Below, piece by piece: positions 59,834-64,000 of a stretch of DNA of 64,000 bases (position 1 is its first letter; the number at the start of each line of letters is the position of its first letter). The DNA lies in contig NZ_CP113062.1 in the NCBI RefSeq assembly GCF_026625765.1, positions 1,736,001-1,800,000 of the forward strand, given 5' to 3'. Source of the stretch: Frigoribacterium sp. SL97. Its GTDB lineage: Bacteria > Actinomycetota > Actinomycetes > Actinomycetales > Microbacteriaceae. Made by a program: the position numbers and the translations under genes. The notes under the pieces were generated by a model. That model did no database searches. It was given only the letters and a program-made list of their open reading frames with translations, and was not told the DNA's origin.

Positions 59834-60332
59834 GTGAGCGTGAGACCCATCCGCCTGTTCGGCGATCCCGTCCTACGATCGGCGTCCGACCCCGTGACGG
59901 TCGGAGATCCTCGGCTCGCGTCCCTGGTCGAGGACCTCCTCGACACCGTTCGCGAGCCGGGACGAGCCGGGGTCGCGGCCGCCCAGATCGGCGTGTCGCT
60001 CCGAGCCTTCAGCTACAACGTCGACGGTGAGGTCGGATACGTCCTCAACCCCGTCGTCGTCGAGGTGTCCGGAGAGAAGACCCTCGTCGACGAGGGGTGC
60101 CTCTCGGTGCCGGGGTTCTGGTTTCCCACCCCCCCGCTACGAGTACGCCCGTGTCGAGGGGGTCGACCTCGACGGCCAGAAGGTCGTGCTCGAGGGCACG
60201 GGACTCATGGCTCAGGCCCTCCAGCACGAGACGGACCACCTCGACGGCACGCTCTACGTGCTCACCCTCGAACCCGAGACGAAGCGCGAGGCCATGCGAG
60301 AGATCCGCGCCGCCGACTGGTGGCGCGCCTGA
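59834..60332 (+). pseudogene. def: Peptide deformylase gene with one-base frameshift
   Basis: Peptide deformylase removes the formyl group of new proteins. All three motifs are readable: [10 protein letters not shown] (motif I), EGCLSVPGF (motif II, Cys) and QHETDHLDG (motif III, HExxH). However, motifs I and II are in one frame and III in another. The break is at a run of seven C at about 60130-60136 in FWFPTP; with six C the frame becomes [13 protein letters not shown] as expected. It may be a true null mutation or a homopolymer sequencing error. The GTG start is preceded by GGAGGCGCGCC. Confidence 0.85.
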
Positions 60333-62171
60333 TCACCGTCCCCGTGCGGTGACCGTGCGCACCGACTCGGTGTCGGGGTGGGCGGTGTAGATGTCGGCGA
60401 TCTGCTGGGCGAAGTCGTTCAGCACGACGGCACGCTTGACGCTCATCTTGGGCGTGAGATGCCCGCCGGCCTCGGTGAACTCGACCGGCAGGATCTCGAA
60501 CATGCGGATCGACTCGGCGCGCGACACGGCGGCGTTCGCACCATCGACGGCTCGTTGGACCTCGGCGCGGACCTTGGGGTGCCGGGCGGCCTCGGCCAAC
60601 GGCATGTCGGCTGCTTCACCGGCGTTGTTCAGCCACACCGGCAGCATCTCCGTGTCGAGGGTGACGAGGGCCGCGACGAACGGCCGCTGGTCGCCCACGA
60701 CGACGACCTGGCCGACCAGGGGATTGGCCCTGATCGGGTCCTCGAGGGCGGCAGGGGAGACGTTCTTGCCTCCCGCGGTGACGATGATCTCCTTCTTGCG
60801 ACCGGTGATCGTCAGGTAACCGTCGGCGTCGAGCGAGCCGAGATCGCCGGTGCGGAACCAGCCGTCGTCGAGGACCTCGGCCGTGGCCTCGTCGGCCTTC
60901 CAGTACCCCGCGAAGACGTTGACGCCCTTGACGAGCACTTCTCCGTCGGCGGCGATCGTGATGCCGACGCCGGGGAGTGCCGGGCCCACCGTTCCGATCT
61001 TGAACTTGGAGACGAGGTTGACGGCCGCAGGCGCCGTGGTCTCGGTCAGTCCGTACCCCTCGAGGATGCGGATGTCGAGACTCCGGAAGAAATGACCCAG
61101 TCGTGTCCCGAGCGGAGCCGAACCCGAGACGGCGTAGCGGATGTTGCCGCCCATGGCCTTCTTGAGCTTGCTGTAGACCAGGCGGTCGAACAGTGCGAAG
61201 CGGAGCTTGAGTCCCAGGGGCACGGTGCCCTCGTCGAGCGCGCGACTGTGGGCGATCGCGACGGCCACGGCCTGCCGGAAGATGCCGCCCTTGCCCCCGG
61301 CCTCGGCTTTCTGCTCCGCCGAGTTGTAGACCTTCTCGAAGACGCGGGGGACCGCGAGCAGGAAGCTCGGCTTGAACGAGGCCAGCGACGGCAGCAACTG
61401 CTTGGTGTCCGCCTGGTGCCCGACCTTCACGCCGGCGTGGACCGACATCACGGCGATGAAGCGCGCGAAGACGTGCGCGGTCGTCACGAACAAGAGGGTG
61501 GAGGAGCCGGGCGCCACGACGTCGCTCATGGCGACGGCGGCGTTCCGGCTCGTCTCGACGAAGTTGGCGTGGGTGAGCACGCAGCCCTTGGGCCGGCCGG
61601 TGGTGCCCGACGTGTAGATGATCGTCGCGACGTCCGCGGCGACGGCCGCGCTCCGGCGGCGTTCGAGTTCGTCGTCGGACACGTCGACACCGGACGCGGC
61701 CAGCTTGTCGAGGTCTCCGAGGTCGACCTGCCAGACCCGTGTCACGGCAGGCAACTCGGGGTGCACCTCGTCGAACCGCGAGAAGTGGTCCGCGGTCTCG
61801 ACGATGACGGCCACGGCCTCGGAGTCGCTGAGGTTCCAGTGGACCTGTGCCGGCGACGACGTCTCGTAGACGGGGACGAGCAGGGCGCCTGCGAACCAGG
61901 TCGCGAAGTCGATGAGCGTCCACTCGTAGCGCGTGCGGCACATCAGGCCGATCTTGTCGCCCGGTTCGACGCCCGCGGCGATCAGGCCCTTCGCGAGTGC
62001 GCGCACCTGCTCGAGGAACCGAGCCGCCGTGATGTCGCGCCAGCCACCTCGTCCGTCCGGCACGGAGAAGAGTGGTTCGTCGGGCGTGGCCGCCGCCCGC
62101 GCGAGCAACAGGTCGGTGGCGTTCGCGGACGGGTCGGCGGGGACGGCGGGGGGGACGATGTGTTCGTTCAC
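60333..62171 (-). CDS. Long-chain acyl-CoA synthetase (AMP-forming)
   Basis: This 612-residue adenylate-forming enzyme has the AMP-binding loop [19 protein letters not shown] (A3 motif), YGLTETTAP (A5), and the hinge and lysine region [18 protein letters not shown]. The FACS-type segment [12 protein letters not shown] is present. It activates long-chain fatty acids to acyl-CoA. AAGGAG is 8 nt before the GTG at 62171. The 3' end meets the deformylase stop. Confidence 0.92.
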   Translation of the reverse strand: MNEHIVPPAVPADPSANATDLLLARAAATPDEPLFSVPDGRGGWRDITAARFLEQVRALAKGLIAAGVEPGDKIGLMCRTRYEWTLIDFATWFAGALLVPVYETSSPAQVHWNLSDSEAVAVIVETADHFSRFDEVHPELPAVTRVWQVDLGDLDKLAASGVDVSDDELERRRSAAVAADVATIIYTSGTTGRPKGCVLTHANFVETSRNAAVAMSDVVAPGSSTLLFVTTAHVFARFIAVMSVHAGVKVGHQADTKQLLPSLASFKPSFLLAVPRVFEKVYNSAEQKAEAGGKGGIFRQAVAVAIAHSRALDEGTVPLGLKLRFALFDRLVYSKLKKAMGGNIRYAVSGSAPLGTRLGHFFRSLDIRILEGYGLTETTAPAAVNLVSKFKIGTVGPALPGVGITIAADGEVLVKGVNVFAGYWKADEATAEVLDDGWFRTGDLGSLDADGYLTITGRKKEIIVTAGGKNVSPAALEDPIRANPLVGQVVVVGDQRPFVAALVTLDTEMLPVWLNNAGEAADMPLAEAARHPKVRAEVQRAVDGANAAVSRAESIRMFEILPVEFTEAGGHLTPKMSVKRAVVLNDFAQQIADIYTAHPDTESVRTVTARGR

Positions 62172-62272
62172 GGCAGCTCCTTCGGTACCGAACGATGGTC
62201 CGACCACCCTAACGCGGCCTCGCAGGAGCGGGTGCCCGAGGTGGAGGGTCGTCGAGGATAGACTCGATCCTC

Positions 62273-63226
62273 GTGCAGGCAATCGGAATCGACATCGGTG
62301 GGACGAAGATCGCGGGCGGGGTGGTCACCGAGTTCGGCGAGATCGTCGACGAAGAGCGCGTGGCGACGCCCGCGGGCGACGCGGGTGCGATCGTCGACGC
62401 GGTCGTCGAGATGGTCACCTCCTTGCAGGCACGCCACCCCGACGTCGCCGCCGCCGGTGTCGCGGCGCCCGGCTTCATCGACGCCGCACAGTCGACCGTG
62501 TACTACACGCCCAACATCGCGTGGCGCAACGAGCCCCTCCGGGCCCGGCTGTCCGAACGGCTCGACCTGCACATCACCATCGACAACGACGCCAACGCCG
62601 CCGGCTGGGCCGAGTTCCGGTTCGGGGCCGGTCGTCTCGCCAGCGACATGACCATGCTCACCATCGGCACGGGGGTGGGCGGTGCCATCGTGGCGCAGGA
62701 CCGCCTCCTGCGCGGAGGATTCGGCACGGGTGGCGAACTCGGCCACATGCGCATCGTGCCCGACGGTCTGCCCTGCGGCTGCGGGGCCCGTGGGTGCATC
62801 GAGCAGTACGGCTCGGGGCGCGCACTGCTGCGCATCGCCGGTGAGGTGGCCGACGAGGGCGGCCTCGGCCGCGGTCTCGCGGACGTCCGCACGGCGAACG
62901 GCGGCGAGCTCTCCGGTCACGACGTCAGCTTGTTGCTGCAGTCCGGTGACGACGGTGCCGTCGAGGCCCTGCGCCGCCTCGGGACCTGGCTCGGACAAGC
63001 CGCCGCGTCGCTGAGCGCGATCCTCGATCCGCAGGTGTTCGTCTTCGGCGGCGGGGTCGCGCAATCGGGCGAACTGCTGCTGGCACCCGTCCGCGCGGCC
63101 TACCTCGAGCACCTGCCCGCTCGCGGTTACCACCCCGAGCCCGAGTTCGTGATCGCCGAGCTGGTGAACGACGCGGGGGTCGTGGGCGCCGCCGACCTCG
63201 CCCGCCTCCACGCCAGCGACCGCTAG
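62273..63226 (+). CDS. ROK family glucokinase
   Basis: This 317-residue protein has the ROK ATP-binding start IGIDIGGTKIAGGVV and the second phosphate motif LTIGTGVGGAIV. The zinc-binding cluster GLPCGCGARGCIEQYGSG (CxCGxxGCxE) is typical of ROK sugar kinases. Most likely a cytosolic glucokinase. GTG start at 62273. Confidence 0.92.
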   Translation: MQAIGIDIGGTKIAGGVVTEFGEIVDEERVATPAGDAGAIVDAVVEMVTSLQARHPDVAAAGVAAPGFIDAAQSTVYYTPNIAWRNEPLRARLSERLDLHITIDNDANAAGWAEFRFGAGRLASDMTMLTIGTGVGGAIVAQDRLLRGGFGTGGELGHMRIVPDGLPCGCGARGCIEQYGSGRALLRIAGEVADEGGLGRGLADVRTANGGELSGHDVSLLLQSGDDGAVEALRRLGTWLGQAAASLSAILDPQVFVFGGGVAQSGELLLAPVRAAYLEHLPARGYHPEPEFVIAELVNDAGVVGAADLARLHASDR

Positions 63227-63256
63227 ACTCCCGACGCCCCGACGAGAGGAGCACCG

Positions 63257-63946
63257 ATGCTCTACTGGTTCCTGAAGACGATGGTCGCGAGTCCGCTCGT
63301 CCTGTCGATCTTCCGACCGTGGGTCAGCGGTCGCGAGCACGTCCCGGCCTCGGGTGCCGTCATCTTCGCGAGCAACCACCTCTCGTTCGTCGACTCGATC
63401 TTCCTGCCGCTCGCCCTCGATCGGCGCATCTCCTTCCTCGCCAAGAGCGACTACTTCACCGGCAAGGGCATCAAGGGGTGGGCCATCCGACTGTTCTTCA
63501 CGGCCACGGGTCAGCTCTCCATCGACCGGTCCGGGGGCAAGGCCTCCGAGGCGTCGCTGGCGACGGGCCTGTCCGTCCTCCGTCGCGGCGAGCAACTCGG
63601 CATCTACCCCGAGGGCACCCGCAGCCCCGACGGCAAGCTGTACCGCGGTCGGACGGGCGTGGCGCGCATGATCCTCGAGGGTCACGTGCCCGTGATCCCC
63701 GTCGCCATGATCGGAACCGAGAAGGTGATGAAGACCGGTACCAAGATCCCTCGCCTGCACCGGGTCGGGATCGTGTTCGGTGAACCCCTCGACTTCAGCC
63801 GCTTCGAGGGCATGGAAGGCGACCGCTTCATCCTGCGGTCCATCACCGACGAGATCATGTACGAGCTCAACGCCCTCAGTGGCCAGCAGTACAGCGACGT
63901 CTACGCGACCAGCGTCAAAGAGAAGCGCCCGACCCTTTCACGGTAG
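63257..63946 (+). CDS. 1-acyl-sn-glycerol-3-phosphate acyltransferase (PlsC-like)
   Basis: This 229-residue protein has acyltransferase motif I NHLSFVDS (H-x4-D), motif II region FLAKSDYF, and motif III YPEGTRSPDG. It would acylate lysophosphatidic acid at the membrane; an N-terminal hydrophobic patch fits peripheral anchoring. It lies 30 bp after the glucokinase gene, and AGAGGAGCACC precedes the ATG. The last 54 bp of the window are a leader to a gene outside it. Confidence 0.92.
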   Translation: MLYWFLKTMVASPLVLSIFRPWVSGREHVPASGAVIFASNHLSFVDSIFLPLALDRRISFLAKSDYFTGKGIKGWAIRLFFTATGQLSIDRSGGKASEASLATGLSVLRRGEQLGIYPEGTRSPDGKLYRGRTGVARMILEGHVPVIPVAMIGTEKVMKTGTKIPRLHRVGIVFGEPLDFSRFEGMEGDRFILRSITDEIMYELNALSGQQYSDVYATSVKEKRPTLSR

Positions 63947-64000
63947 GCTCGCCTGTCGAGGTCGTTCGGCCTCGAGACCGTCAAGTGGCAAGGAAGACCG

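Overview
The window is chromosomal DNA from a high-GC actinobacterium. It carries garA, ftsR and a second MerR gene in the usual actinobacterial order, an MshA-type glycosyltransferase, many GTG starts and very short spacers. The protein repertoire and a recurrent GGAGGCGCGG motif around genes suggest the family Microbacteriaceae (Curtobacterium/Frigoribacterium-like). I cannot fix the genus. I see no rRNA or tRNA gene.

Region 1 (1 to about 9.2 kb) is an accessory block of lower GC. It holds about 15 mostly tiny genes on both strands: small two-TM membrane proteins, GNAT acetyltransferases, a DUF2625 protein, a phosphoribosyltransferase and an XRE-TM regulator. Most are separated by copies of a 25-bp partly palindromic repeat with core CCGATAGGGGATCGG. 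The repeat always points the same way, usually with one gene per interval. This looks like a gene-cassette array, but it has no recognisable integron integrase in view.

Region 2 (9.35 to 19.7 kb) is ordinary core chromosome: DUF427, DoxX, a cell-wall-hydrolase-like protein, an MHS-type transporter, a UPF0303 protein, a glycosyltransferase, a patatin-like lipase, an MBL hydrolase, a quinone reductase and an acetyl-xylan-esterase-like hydrolase.

Region 3 (19,784 to 37,820) is a complete integrated element of about 18 kb resembling an actinomycete integrative conjugative element. It has a large serine integrase at its left end and a TraB-type FtsK translocase with a replication-relaxation-like partner. 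Its replication initiator is a CRESS/circovirus-type HUH plus SF3-helicase Rep. It also carries a small serine resolvase operon, a secreted protein, a PIN/ImmA-IrrE pair, and a two-gene operon (TIR-like plus HEPN-like) that is a candidate defence system. The element sits inside an LLM-class flavin oxidoreductase gene. Both att sites can be rebuilt: attB is CCCAAC-TG-GTTGGG, and attP is a 52-bp imperfect dyad ended by ATGTACA. The element brings its own homologous 3' coding end, so the interrupted gene stays full length while the original tail is stranded at 19,686. Non-coding parts hold a seven-copy array with a 37-bp period, 12-bp tandem repeats, a stem-loop origin candidate upstream of rep, and a recurrent TTTTGATATG box upstream of plus-strand genes.

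Region 4 (37.8 to 64 kb) is core chromosome again: a TetR regulator with an MFS exporter, LysR, an NCS2 purine permease, a ManD-type dehydratase, four aldo-keto reductases, a J-domain/NERD protein, a NUDIX-NYN fusion, an HtrA protease, garA-ftsR-merR, a ParA-like ATPase, a peptide deformylase with a frameshift, a long-chain acyl-CoA ligase, a ROK glucokinase and an acylglycerolphosphate acyltransferase.
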